A stretch of 64,000 bases of DNA, from the NCBI GenBank assembly GCA_963834135.1, contig CAWIAN010000005.1:620001-684000 (forward strand). The letters run 5' to 3'. The translations under genes and the position numbers were made by a program. Positions 25,501 through 33,176 of the stretch are shown here, piece by piece. The DNA is from Bog-257 sp963834135. GTDB lineage: Bacteria; Acidobacteriota; Terriglobia; Terriglobales; Acidobacteriaceae. The notes beneath the pieces are model-generated. The model searched no databases and was not told the DNA's origin. It saw only the letters and a program-made list of their open reading frames with translations. Position 1 is the stretch's first letter; each line of letters starts with the position of its first letter.

Positions 25501-26705
25501 CAGCCGACATGTTCAGCGCCAGCTTTAATAACATCGACCGGCAAACCGTGCTGAATGACGACGACGGTACACTGACCGGGCTGGTGGGCAAAGAGGGCGG
25601 CGAGGAGCATGAGAGCATCTCGATTAATGAAGACAGCTTCTTCAATGCGCCACTCACGACTCCCGAATGCCTCTCAGACATCAACGTCAAGCCCAAGAGT
25701 CCTCCCGACATCGTGGCCACGGCCAGAACCAGCCCTTATGAGTGGGTGAGCACGGCTATCATCGCCGACTGCGCGATCGTGCAGAAGGTGGGAGCGCAAC
25801 AGTGCTTCGATACCACCGACCAGCGCATGAAGTGGTCGATCCCCTGCACCAACACGAGTTGCCGCGGCGTGCCGCTCTATCGCGAATACCTGGTCAGTGG
25901 CGAAACCAAAACCAATCCGCCGCAGATTCGCATGATGGGACAGGCCACCTCGCAGCGCAGCACCCTTTCGCTGAACCATGCCTCCTATTACATCGATACC
26001 ACGCAAAACTGCACTTCGCAGGGAGGCTGTCCGAAGTGCATCGAAATCGATCCGAACAACTCGAACAAGTGCATCACCTATGACCCCGCCAACACGTGGA
26101 GGCCGAGCATCTTCCTGGGGGGGCATACCTATTACGTCTACTTCCTCTATGCCAAGGCGACAATGAAGCAGAAGTACGACATTTATGTCGGTCCGAATAC
26201 CAACGACACGGAACTGGACGTGAAGCCCATCCGTTTGGATCCCAACAACTATGGAATACAGGACGCCACCGGCAACTTCGTCAACGGCACCTATGCCAAC
26301 AACATATTGACGGTGACCGTCGATTTGACCGGCCAGGGCGATGCGTTCAACGAGAGCAAGAAGCTGTTCTGCCGGCCTAAGAGTTACTGCGAGTCCAAAA
26401 GCGACGGTAGTTGTGGATGTCTGCCGGGAAGCGGCTGCACTCAGGATTCCGATTGCGCCTGGGGACCGACCGATATGGACTGCCCGGTCGATCCTGCGAA
26501 TCCCAATGGCATGCAGTGCTTCGGCTTCCGCTTTACCATGCCGGCAAAATTCCTGGCGCCGCCTGTCCCCATGCCGCCGCCGCAAGACTTATTTGTGGAC
26601 TTCACGACCGATCCGTACTTCCAGCCGGGCACGGTCACCTTCGCTCAAGGCAGCGCAACCGATAGCAAAGACGTTTGTACCTACAATCCGGTACCGATGC
26701 AGTAG
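22566..26705 (+). CDS. Large secreted G8 / right-handed beta-helix protein (CEMIP/TMEM2-like architecture)
   Basis: The 1379-aa product starts at a GTG with AAGGAG about eight bases upstream. It has a signal peptide (to about residue 31), and the N-terminal third resembles G8-type regions (VDWKKGDEIVVTPTDYLPSH and RNIQIVSQ). A parallel beta-helix-like region follows, containing GRYPIHFHMARK with H442 and H444, DSMTRWVTVHATEG and GYYLEDATEIDNRF. These match what I recall of eukaryotic CEMIP/TMEM2 and PKHD1L1 proteins. The C-terminus has a cysteine-rich stretch (about 1265-1310) and no membrane anchor. Function is unknown; carbohydrate or polymer binding or cleavage is plausible. The family assignment is from memory of motifs. 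Confidence 0.75.
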   Translation: MKSAVQSLRLPAVRAAMLGLLFLLSCAVSWAAPKECGNETLNPFGDLKDNYKTDLKVTGTCEINGTPAQGKALLYVFHNVNIVNGGKLIFHDDFDIDFYAESILVENGGSLIAVSTNIGFLPRASQAGSVLPFQKRLTFHLWGALNDAGITCASDPQPGGAPCGIPDPVWAANPIMAMSLMKNPPPSPPKPKNVACNSIPGYSQFLPGDDCFYQYEIQDKQDKAAGTKAFFGHKVLAVSFGGTLQLFGSRGVSYLQNGQQCTPSVPNTECNPAFTGTSWVRLTGSTGATKISLSRTVDWKKGDEIVVTPTDYLPSHAEKVILAKDASATGGNMLELEEPGLEYDHRATTFSLGSMPKDIGPQNDPNVPDINRAVDTRAAVGLLTRNIQIVSQGDLPSDGFPVSAGYFGGHTIVRQGFASYQVQGVMFYQLGQGGVIGRYPIHFHMARKTPQPTADANDPTPEPLNYVKDCSIWDSMTRWVTVHATEGMYFARNVGFESIGHGYYLEDATEIDNRFYSNLGVLARAAIQDKEHNPRQVPGILADTRPRNPAEHNDDYFPYRSDYNHPTIFWITNGWNDFQYNFAAGAATCGACYWWLPASDSGLSQYQKWDGYASQQIAQNSPTNYTRAGMTPMNIFVGNSCVAAMSSFQMNGQTAECLGVSGDGGRGLSAVPSSAPPGPDGRFLPEQPFNIYYPVVGEVHNPTICNAADGNCAVNVSPCDAADTFSTCAVTHLDHYTSSFNFAQTNFAAVWLRKGWNLVTNSAFTDVQSGGLNFITGGGYTRSDVSLGEWMVARNSVFIGHTQDPDENSYALDVGPFNGLSGLSCDNKGTSGRDHCEYAAGGVSFNLPIFPGQKLLNIYDGPSQQANNGYININVSKVEDCASSSEGNCWKSKIPLAWNFGVLQNQESSECYIPNAAIGWKQPNGFYYPPAFHSRDLYFDNVDIRHFVVEPLFVTLKPGENNPFAQDQDKVDTRYCTHSADMFSASFNNIDRQTVLNDDDGTLTGLVGKEGGEEHESISINEDSFFNAPLTTPECLSDINVKPKSPPDIVATARTSPYEWVSTAIIADCAIVQKVGAQQCFDTTDQRMKWSIPCTNTSCRGVPLYREYLVSGETKTNPPQIRMMGQATSQRSTLSLNHASYYIDTTQNCTSQGGCPKCIEIDPNNSNKCITYDPANTWRPSIFLGGHTYYVYFLYAKATMKQKYDIYVGPNTNDTELDVKPIRLDPNNYGIQDATGNFVNGTYANNILTVTVDLTGQGDAFNESKKLFCRPKSYCESKSDGSCGCLPGSGCTQDSDCAWGPTDMDCPVDPANPNGMQCFGFRFTMPAKFLAPPVPMPPPQDLFVDFTTDPYFQPGTVTFAQGSATDSKDVCTYNPVPMQ

Positions 26706-27129
26706 CGGAGTATCCGACAGGTTGATGAAGAGCTTGATCATGGGAGATGTTGGCTAGTGCTGGCCTTAAAGCCAGCGTCTAAGCCGTCGGTTGATGGTTC
26801 AGAGTCGGCTTCACAGGCTGCTGAAAAACTCTCGCGATGTGAGCCTTGTGTCATGGCACGGCTTCGGCCGTGCCGATAAACCCTTCTATTTTGACTTCGG
26901 CGAGGCGGACTTCAGTCCGACGAGCCGATCGATTCGGGTTCTCAGCAATCTGTTCCACCGACAGTACACCCGTCCGATAAGGAGTTTCAGCGATCTCCGA
27001 AAGCATTCTCGGCTGACTCGGAAGCCTGTCTTCCGGGTTATTTTTTGCGCTCATGCTTCCCACCCGCCGCGCTCCGTCCCATCGACCCAACCTCCGTTAA
27101 TATAAAAGCAGCGACATCAAGGACAATCA
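26706..27129. other. Intergenic region before murI
   Basis: No gene is seen. It holds a small palindrome GCTGGCCTTAAAGCCAGC near 26759 (a related one is at 43440) and the inverted R4 copy. AAGGA lies before the GTG start of murI, and an AT-rich TAATATAAAA near 27097 could be its -10 region. Confidence 0.5.
26818..26960. repeat. MITE-like repeat family R4, inverted copy
   Basis: It starts CTGCTGAAAAACTC like the copy at 18608. After that the order is reversed: GGCACGGCTTCGGCCGTGCC first, then 'ttcggcgaggcggacttcagtccga', then a degenerate TCTCAGCA end. The interior is thus the reverse complement of copy 1, as expected of an element that inserted in both directions. Confidence 0.75.
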
Positions 27130-28035
27130 GTGACACTTCCGCGCATCGGCGTATTCGATTCCGGCGTCGGCGGCCTGACCGTACTTAAGGCCATAGCCGA
27201 ACAGCTGCCGGCTCACTATCTCTATTTCGGCGACACCGCGCGTCTGCCCTACGGCACGAAATCGGCGGAGACCGTGGCCCGGTATGCCATCAGCGCGACG
27301 CGGTTTCTCGAAGCACAGAACATTGATCTGCTGGTGATTGCCTGCAACACAGCAACCGCTCTCGCTCTGCCGGCTATCAAGGCCGCCGCGCACGTGCCCG
27401 TAGTCGGCGTGGTTGAGCCCGGCGCGGCTGCGGCAGCGGAGATCAGCAGCAATCGCGCCGCGATCGTGATCGCCACCGAGGCCACTGTCGCCAGTCATGC
27501 TTACCGTGACGCCCTGCAACAACGCGGATTGCAAGCGGCGGAAAAGGCCTGCCCGCTCTTCGTGCCGCTGGTGGAGGAGGGATGGATCGAGCATCCGGTC
27601 ACCGAGCAAGTAGCAAAGATCTATTTGGAGGAAGCTACTGCGCAGGCTCCCGACGGCGCCGACGTACTCGTGCTGGCTTGCACGCACTATCCGCTCATCT
27701 ATCCGCTGCTGCGCAGGATCTTGCCGGAGAAGGTGCAGATCGTAGACTCAGCCGAGTCCACCGCGCGGGTAGTGAAGAAGATGATTGAGGAAATTATGAA
27801 GCGTCATCCTGAGCGGACTGACCACGCGGGTAAGGGTTCTTTGTGTCATCCTGGGCGAAGTGAGGACGCGTTAGCGTCCGAACGCAGTCGAAGGACCCCT
27901 ACTCTCGCAGGATCGCCCGACCACCGTTCCTTCCGCTTCTACGTCACCGACTCCACGGAGAAGTTCAAGCGCCTGGCAGCGCAGTTTCTCGGATGGACTG
28001 TGCACGACGTCGAACACGTCGATCTGGGAAGTTGA
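27130..28035 (+). CDS. murI: Glutamate racemase with in-frame repeat insert
   Basis: The 301-aa enzyme makes D-glutamate for peptidoglycan. The start is a GTG with AAGGA upstream. IGVFDSGVGGLTVL is the family start, and both catalytic cysteines are present: C72 in ACNTATA and C184 in ACTHYPL. Between about residues 225 and 259 is a stretch not expected in MurI (with HPERTDH and RSRRTPTLAG). It is encoded by dispersed repeat R1 (27803-27905). Normal sequence then resumes (FRFYVTDSTEKFKRLAAQFLG). The insert lies before the last strand, away from both active-site cysteines, so activity may be retained. Confidence 0.93.
   Translation: MTLPRIGVFDSGVGGLTVLKAIAEQLPAHYLYFGDTARLPYGTKSAETVARYAISATRFLEAQNIDLLVIACNTATALALPAIKAAAHVPVVGVVEPGAAAAAEISSNRAAIVIATEATVASHAYRDALQQRGLQAAEKACPLFVPLVEEGWIEHPVTEQVAKIYLEEATAQAPDGADVLVLACTHYPLIYPLLRRILPEKVQIVDSAESTARVVKKMIEEIMKRHPERTDHAGKGSLCHPGRSEDALASERSRRTPTLAGSPDHRSFRFYVTDSTEKFKRLAAQFLGWTVHDVEHVDLGS
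27803..27905. repeat. R1 repeat inserted in the murI coding sequence
   Basis: Two GTCATCCTG starts (27803 and 27844) and the typical ending GTCGAAGGACCCCTAC (to about 27902) match the intergenic copies at 30847-30970 and 58701-58812. The reading frame stays open through it. Confidence 0.88.
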
Positions 28036-28364
28036 TGCAAATGCCCCATTCAGGGTAGATTCCGGCCAATATTTATCGCTCGGTTGTTGTTGCTACTGCT
28101 GGCCGCAGTGGATTCCGCAACCAGCGCTTTCGCGGCTAACCATTCAACGAGCCGCGTCCACGGCGAGCACAATCGCCTGCCGCCGTCATGCTCGACAATC
28201 CCACAGCGGCGGCCCTGCGTCTTTCCGCAACGGTCAGCGAAGTGGGTTTCAAGGTCGTGGCTCAATAGATAGAACGCCCCTTGTGAGTTGGCAGGCGGTG
28301 CCCTCACAGGTGTCCACCCTCGCCGGCATCTTCTGTGTGCAGGCGTCGCGTACAATCGCCAGTT
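28036..28364. other. Intergenic between murI and rph
   Basis: In 329 bases I see no convincing gene. A short plus-strand stretch near 28075-28130 would encode a signal-peptide-like segment (LLLLLAAVDSATSAFA) but leads into unrelated sequence. It could be a decayed small exported protein. A TACAAT box lies at 28351-28356. Confidence 0.4.
28351..28356 (+). promoter_or_regulatory. -10 box eight bases before the rph start
   Basis: TACAAT is followed after eight bases by the rph ATG, which suggests transcription starting at or beside the start codon. No clear -35 box is seen. Confidence 0.5.
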
Positions 28365-29102
28365 ATGGTTTTCCGTTCCGACAATCGCTCTCTTGACCAG
28401 ATGCGGCCGGTGAACATCGTTCCCGACTTCATCTCTACTGCCGAAGGCTCGTGCCTCATCGAGCTGGGGAACACGCGTGTCATCTGCACCGCAACCATCG
28501 AAGACACTGTGCCATCTTTTCTGCGCAATAGCGGCAAGGGCTGGGTCACGGCGGAATATGCCATGCTCCCGCGCGCGACTCTTACCCGCACGCCCCGCGA
28601 AGTCAACAAGGGTCGCGCCGGAGGCCGCACGCACGAGATCCAGCGGCTGATCGGCCGCTCGCTGCGCGCCGTCACCGACATGGACAAACTCGGCGAGCGC
28701 ACCCTCTTCCTTGACTGCGACGTAATCCAGGCCGACGGTGGCACGCGCACCGCATCCATCACCGGCGCCTTCGTCGCCATGGGCCTGGCGATGCGGCGCA
28801 TGGTCGAAGCGGGCTCGATGAGCGTTGCACCTATTCGCGATTACGTTGCCGCCACCAGCATCGGCATCGTCGATGGCGAGATCATGCTCGACCTGGCGTA
28901 CGAAGAAGATTCGCGCGCCGACGTCGACATGAATGTCGTGGCCACCGGCAGCAAGAAGCTGATCGAGATACAAGCCACGGCCGAGCGCCGCCCCTTCGAC
29001 GACACGCAATTGGCGAAGATGATGGCGCTGGCGCGGCAGGGAATCGAAGCCCTGGTGGCCAAGCAGCAGGCAGTGCTGAGCGGCTTGCCGCTGCGCCAGT
29101 AG
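28365..29102 (+). CDS. rph: Ribonuclease PH
   Basis: The 245-aa phosphorolytic 3'-5' exoribonuclease trims tRNA precursors. FRSDNRSLDQMRPVNI, GKGWVTAEYAMLPRAT, GRTHEIQRLIGRSLRAV and DCDVIQADGGTRTASITGAFVA are the expected family motifs. An upstream in-frame ATG at 28335 is not supported by homology, so 28365 is preferred. It precedes a TonB-C-like gene by 12 bases and probably shares its mRNA. Confidence 0.95.
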   Translation: MVFRSDNRSLDQMRPVNIVPDFISTAEGSCLIELGNTRVICTATIEDTVPSFLRNSGKGWVTAEYAMLPRATLTRTPREVNKGRAGGRTHEIQRLIGRSLRAVTDMDKLGERTLFLDCDVIQADGGTRTASITGAFVAMGLAMRRMVEAGSMSVAPIRDYVAATSIGIVDGEIMLDLAYEEDSRADVDMNVVATGSKKLIEIQATAERRPFDDTQLAKMMALARQGIEALVAKQQAVLSGLPLRQ

Positions 29103-29114
29103 GAGGAGATCTCA

Positions 29115-29630
29115 ATGAGGCTGACGTTCGCGCTTACCTTTATGTTACTGGCTGTAGTAGGCGGCCTTGCGCAGACAGCTCCAAATTCGGATAGGGCGGG
29201 ACAACAAGCTTCAGATGTCACTCCTAAGGCTGCCGTCAGTCAGGTGAGACCCCCGAATCACGTCGACATGGAGGTGGACAGCGACACACAGGGTGTGGAT
29301 TTTGGACCCTATTTAGAAAGTGTATTGGTGGCGATCCGTTCGAATTGGTACAAGGTGATACCGGCCGAGGCACGTCCTCCCCAATTGAAACAGGGTAAGG
29401 TGTCGATCAAGTTCGCCATCTTGCAAAGCGGCCATGTAGCTGGAATGCAACTGGTCACTGCATCCGGTGATATGCCACTGGATCGCTCAGCTTGGGGTTC
29501 AGTAACGGCCAGCGCTCCGTTCGCCCCTTTACCCGCGGCTTTTTCCGGGCCTTATCTGGCGTTGCGAATGTATTTTTATTACAACTTGCCCAAAGAAACG
29601 CCATCGTCAGGTCAATCCAATAAGAAATGA
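29115..29630 (+). CDS. Exported TonB C-terminal-domain-like protein
   Basis: The 171-aa product has a signal peptide (about 1-20, MRLTFALTFMLLAVVGGLAQ) and a polar linker. A TonB-C-like domain (about 63-158) follows, with PYLESVLVAIRSNWYKVIP, KVSIKFAILQSGHVAGMQL and SAWGSVTASAPFAPLP. It lacks the membrane anchor and proline-rich spacer of true TonB, so it is a periplasmic protein that probably contacts another envelope component. GGAGGAG precedes the ATG. It lies 12 bases after rph. Confidence 0.75.
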   Translation: MRLTFALTFMLLAVVGGLAQTAPNSDRAGQQASDVTPKAAVSQVRPPNHVDMEVDSDTQGVDFGPYLESVLVAIRSNWYKVIPAEARPPQLKQGKVSIKFAILQSGHVAGMQLVTASGDMPLDRSAWGSVTASAPFAPLPAAFSGPYLALRMYFYYNLPKETPSSGQSNKK

Positions 29631-29768
29631 CGCTCGTAATTTCTCGCACCCTACTCTGCTTTCGTTTAGAATTTCTTGTCCTGCCTGTGCCTGTTCTAGC
29701 AACATTCTGCGGGACCGCAATCTAATCTTTTCTACGAATTCGGGCGATTCGCCCGTGGAGGTTTTATC

Positions 29769-30764
29769 GTGGCACTCACTCCTGGAAAACTTGCGGGCAT
29801 GAAAGCTGTCTCCAACAAGAACGGCGTGATCGCCGCCGCCGCCATGGACCAGCGCGGCTCGCTCAAGAAAGCTTTGGGCGCCGACGCCGGCAACGCTCAG
29901 TTGGAAGAATTCAAGATCTACGTTTCGGAAGTTCTCACCCAACACGCCAGCGCCATCCTGCTTGATCCCGAGTGGGGATTGCCTGCCGCCAAGCGCCGCG
30001 CCAAGGGCTCTGGCCTGCTGCTGGCCTATGAGAAGACCGGCTATGACAAGCAGCTGCCCGGCCGCCTGCCTGACCTGCTCGATCTGTGGTCAGCTAAGCG
30101 CCTGAAGGAAGCAGGCGCCGATTGCGTGAAGATCCTGCTGTACTACTCGCCGTTCGACGACGCGAAGGTCAACGACCACAAGCACGCCTGGACCGAGCGC
30201 ATCGGCGACGAATGCCGCTCCAACGACATCCCGTTCTTCCTCGAGCTGGTTGGCTACAAAGAAGGTGTGGACGAGAAGGGTCCCGAGTTTGCCAAGCTGA
30301 AACCCGGCGTCGTTGCCAAGTCGATGGAGGAGTTTTCGAAAGACCGCTATAACGTCGATGTGCTGAAGGTCGAAATTCCGGTGAACCTCCAGTACGTGGA
30401 AGGTGCGCGCTCCTTCAAGGGAACCGCTGCCTACACGAAGAAAGAAGCGCTGGATCATTTTCGCGCCGCCGCCGGGACGACCAGCAAGCCGTTCATTTAT
30501 CTGTCGGCGGGCGTCAGCAATCCCGAGTTCATCGAGGACTTGGAGTTTGCTGCCGAGTCAGGTGTGAAGTTCAACGGCGTGCTCTGCGGACGCGCCACCT
30601 GGAAAGACGGTATCAAGATTTACGCCGAGCAGGGTGGCAAGGCCTTCGAAGCCTGGCTGAAAGATGAAGGCGTGAAGAACATCGAAAACGTAAACAATGC
30701 GCTGAAGGCCGCCACATCGTGGTACAGCATCTACGGCGTGCAGGAAGCCGCAGCTACACGGTAA
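29769..30764 (+). CDS. lacD: Tagatose-1,6-bisphosphate aldolase, LacD family
   Basis: The 331-aa class I aldolase cleaves tagatose (and often fructose) bisphosphate into triose phosphates through a lysine Schiff base. AAAMDQRGSLKKAL, ILLDPEWGLPAAK, DCVKILLYYSPFD and VDVLKVEIPVNL match the LacD family, with candidate Schiff-base lysine in VLKVEIP. The GTG start has GGAGG eight bases upstream. No lactose or tagatose pathway genes lie nearby, so it may serve general sugar-phosphate metabolism. Confidence 0.9.
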   Translation: MALTPGKLAGMKAVSNKNGVIAAAAMDQRGSLKKALGADAGNAQLEEFKIYVSEVLTQHASAILLDPEWGLPAAKRRAKGSGLLLAYEKTGYDKQLPGRLPDLLDLWSAKRLKEAGADCVKILLYYSPFDDAKVNDHKHAWTERIGDECRSNDIPFFLELVGYKEGVDEKGPEFAKLKPGVVAKSMEEFSKDRYNVDVLKVEIPVNLQYVEGARSFKGTAAYTKKEALDHFRAAAGTTSKPFIYLSAGVSNPEFIEDLEFAAESGVKFNGVLCGRATWKDGIKIYAEQGGKAFEAWLKDEGVKNIENVNNALKAATSWYSIYGVQEAAATR

Positions 30765-30775
30765 GGGTAATTTAG

Positions 30776-30811
30776 CCCACTCATTCGAACACCGCGAATG
30801 AGTGGGGCACC
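30776..30811. repeat. 36-bp hairpin repeat family R3, copy 2
   Basis: All 36 bases match the copy at 7759-7794: stem CCCACTCATTCG, loop AACACCG. It lies 12 bases after the lacD stop and is followed by a second GC hairpin with six T (about 30813-30836) that should act as the lacD terminator. Confidence 0.88.
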
Positions 30812-30846
30812 CGGCGCGCAGCGTCTCCGCGCTTTTTTCTTTGGGT

Positions 30847-30970
30847 GTCATCCTGAGCGGAGTGAGCCGATAGGCGAACGAAGTCGAAGGACCCCTACCG
30901 AGCCGAGAATCCGGGGTAGCGGTCCTTCGACTCCGCAGCGCAAGAAACGCGCTACTCCGCTCAGGATGAC
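30847..30970. repeat. Complete R1 palindrome (124 bp)
   Basis: The ends GTCATCCTGAGCGGAGT and ACTCCGCTCAGGATGAC are perfect inverted repeats of 17 bases. Inside are GTCGAAGGACCCCTACC and its inverse GGTAGCGGTCCTTCGAC. The whole element could fold into one long hairpin. Other copies are at 1-60, 27803-27905 and 58701-58812. Confidence 0.9.
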
Positions 30971-30990
30971 AACCAGGTGTGGTTAGTGGG

Positions 30991-31011
30991 TAATTGCTAG
31001 TAGCTAATTGC
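30991..31011. repeat. Heptamer array before the S9 peptidase stop
   Basis: Units TAATTGC, TAGTAGC and TAATTGC (period 7) end two bases from the stop codon of the S9 peptidase gene. The unit type equals that at 5898-5918. Confidence 0.85.
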
Positions 31012-31013
31012 GG

Positions 31014-33017
31014 CTATTCATACACCGTGCACCCACAGCCCGGGCTTGGCACATGTACCTTCAGGAAATCTGACACCCGTTGATATGCGTCGATCTGGTT
31101 CTCCACCCGTGAGAAGCCATGTCCCTCATCGTGGTAGATCTTCAACTGCACGGTGCCGCCGTTCTTCTTTACCGCATCGGCGACTTGCTGCGCTTCTGAC
31201 GCCGGACACCGCGGGTCGTTGCCTCCCGCCAGCAGCAGAATCGGCGCCTTGATTTTGTCGACAAAGTTGATGGGCGAGCGATCTTCATACAACGCTTTGT
31301 TCTTCACCGGATCGCCCATGGTTGCCAGGTCGTACTCGCGCAGGCTTGGGTCTTCGTTAGCAATCTCGGTGAACCAGTTGACGAAGGGCACAATCGGCAC
31401 GGCCGCGGCCCACATGTCCGGCGCCTTCGTAACGGCCATCATGCTGAGGTAGCCGCCGTAGCTGCCGCCCATCACGATTAGCTTCTTGGGATCGACGAAA
31501 CCGCTCTTCTTGATCCACTCAGCCGCGTCGAGCACATCATTTAGTTCCTGACCACCGGCGTCGCCCATGTTGGCGTCGGTGAAGTCCTTACCGTGGCCGG
31601 TCGAGCCGCGATAGTTGGGCGAGATCACCAGATATCCCTGGTTCACGATGTACTGGATCCAGCGATTGAATGAGTCGACCGACTGCACTGCCGGTCCGCC
31701 GTGGATGTAAACGATCGCCGGAAACTTACCGTTGCGCTGGATGTTGTTCGGAACGTAGGCGAATGCCGAAATGGTGAACTTGCCGTCGCGGCTGGGATAG
31801 TGCAGCAGGTATGGCGACACCATGTCGGAGCTGCGCAAGCCGCCCACCTGCGCATGCGTGATCTGTGTCGACTGCTTCGAGGCGATGTCATAAACCCACA
31901 GATCGCTGGGCGCGTTCGCGCCGTTGTGTGAGTAGAGAAGTTTCGTACTATCCTGCGTGAAAGGGTTCGGATCGCCGCCCGGATGATTCACTCCCGCCGC
32001 GATCGGGAGCGGCGCAGCACGATGTCCAACAATGTCGTAGTAGTAGATATTCGCAGTGCCGTCGACGTTCGCTGTCCAGGTAAGCGACCTGCCATCCGGA
32101 GCGAACGATCCCGCGTCGATTTCCCATTTATCCTTGGTCAGCCAGTCGATCTTCTTCGTGGCTATGTCCAGCAGTCCCACATTGTCGTAGCCATTCTCGG
32201 CGTCGGACGTAAGGAGAATGCTCTTGCCGTCCGGCGAAAGATCAGACGCGTGATAGTTATGCCGGCCTTCGTGCGGCGTCAGGTTAGCGCTAGGGCCGCC
32301 GGCAATGCCAACCAGCATCACGTTGGAGTCCTTACCCGTAGCATGCGACTGTGTGTAGACGACGAACTTGCCATCACGAGAGAAGATTGGAGCGCTGTTG
32401 CTCAGCTCCTTCGGCGTGTTCTTCGTCAGGTGGGTGACGTGGCGCGTGGCGATGTTCACCAGCTCGATCTCATAGCTTGACCCGGTCTTCGGTTTGGTTG
32501 CGTATGCCATCGAGTGGCCGTCGGGCGACCAGGCGGGATCGATTTCTGCCGACTCAGGCGAGGTCGTCAGGTTCACCACATCGCCGGTTTTAGGCGAGAC
32601 CATAAAGATGTCCCATTGCTCGTCGCCGTCGTGATCGGATGTGTAGGCGATCCAGGTGCCGTCCGGCGACCAGACCGGCTCCGACTGCCGCTGGTCGCTG
32701 ATGGTGAGCTGCGTCGGCCAGCCGCCGGTCACGGGAACGATCCAGAGGTTATTGCGTCCGCTGATATTCGAGATGAACGCCACGTGCTTGCCGTCGGGCG
32801 ACCAGGTCGAGCCGCCGATCAGCCGCGTCATGTAGAGCTTCTCGATCGAAAAGCTCGACATGTCGGGCACGTTCTTACTTTCGAGCTTGGTGGGATCGGT
32901 GATGGCTTGTGGGGCAGCAAGCGGCTGTTGAGCGAACGCGGTCAGGGACATAAGAAATAGGATTGCGAAGTTGGCAAGTTTCAAGTTCCGGGTTTCCAAT
33001 TTCGGATAGACAGACAT
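31014..33017 (-). CDS. Secreted S9-family prolyl oligopeptidase-like peptidase
   Basis: The 667-aa product has a signal peptide (hydrophobic stretch about 15-30). A PD40-type seven-bladed propeller follows (about 45-400, repeats such as SPDGKHVAF and SPDGTWIAY). The C-terminal alpha/beta-hydrolase has S519 in GGSYGGYLS and H633 in HDEGHGF, and an Asp near GGNDPRCP. These residues fit dipeptidyl or acylaminoacyl peptidases of the S9B/S9C type. The start is ATG 33017; a GTG one codon upstream is possible. Part of the pre-signal region (KLETRNLKL) is encoded by a heptamer array. Confidence 0.9.
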   Translation of the reverse strand: MSVYPKLETRNLKLANFAILFLMSLTAFAQQPLAAPQAITDPTKLESKNVPDMSSFSIEKLYMTRLIGGSTWSPDGKHVAFISNISGRNNLWIVPVTGGWPTQLTISDQRQSEPVWSPDGTWIAYTSDHDGDEQWDIFMVSPKTGDVVNLTTSPESAEIDPAWSPDGHSMAYATKPKTGSSYEIELVNIATRHVTHLTKNTPKELSNSAPIFSRDGKFVVYTQSHATGKDSNVMLVGIAGGPSANLTPHEGRHNYHASDLSPDGKSILLTSDAENGYDNVGLLDIATKKIDWLTKDKWEIDAGSFAPDGRSLTWTANVDGTANIYYYDIVGHRAAPLPIAAGVNHPGGDPNPFTQDSTKLLYSHNGANAPSDLWVYDIASKQSTQITHAQVGGLRSSDMVSPYLLHYPSRDGKFTISAFAYVPNNIQRNGKFPAIVYIHGGPAVQSVDSFNRWIQYIVNQGYLVISPNYRGSTGHGKDFTDANMGDAGGQELNDVLDAAEWIKKSGFVDPKKLIVMGGSYGGYLSMMAVTKAPDMWAAAVPIVPFVNWFTEIANEDPSLREYDLATMGDPVKNKALYEDRSPINFVDKIKAPILLLAGGNDPRCPASEAQQVADAVKKNGGTVQLKIYHDEGHGFSRVENQIDAYQRVSDFLKVHVPSPGCGCTVYE
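32975..33002. repeat. Heptamer array in the S9 signal-peptide region
   Basis: Units CAAGTTT, CAAGTTC, CGGGTTT and CCAATTT (period 7) lie inside the coding sequence and encode residues 6-14 of the S9 peptidase in the reverse direction. Confidence 0.72.
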
Positions 33018-33176
33018 CACAGCAACCTATTGTAATGTGCGGTATACCGATGTTCACTCGAAGGACATCTGCCACTGGCCAGAACACTAATAGTCATCGC
33101 CCCAGCCGGGCCGGGCGTGTATGCTGGCGTAACGTTCTGAGTGCGATCCAGTGCAGATCGCAAGGGAGCAAGCCTC

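Noticed and set aside
28084..28272. Small ORF with a signal-peptide-like start between murI and rph
   Set aside because: The sequence after the hydrophobic part has no protein-like character and the frame is short. Perhaps a decayed gene.
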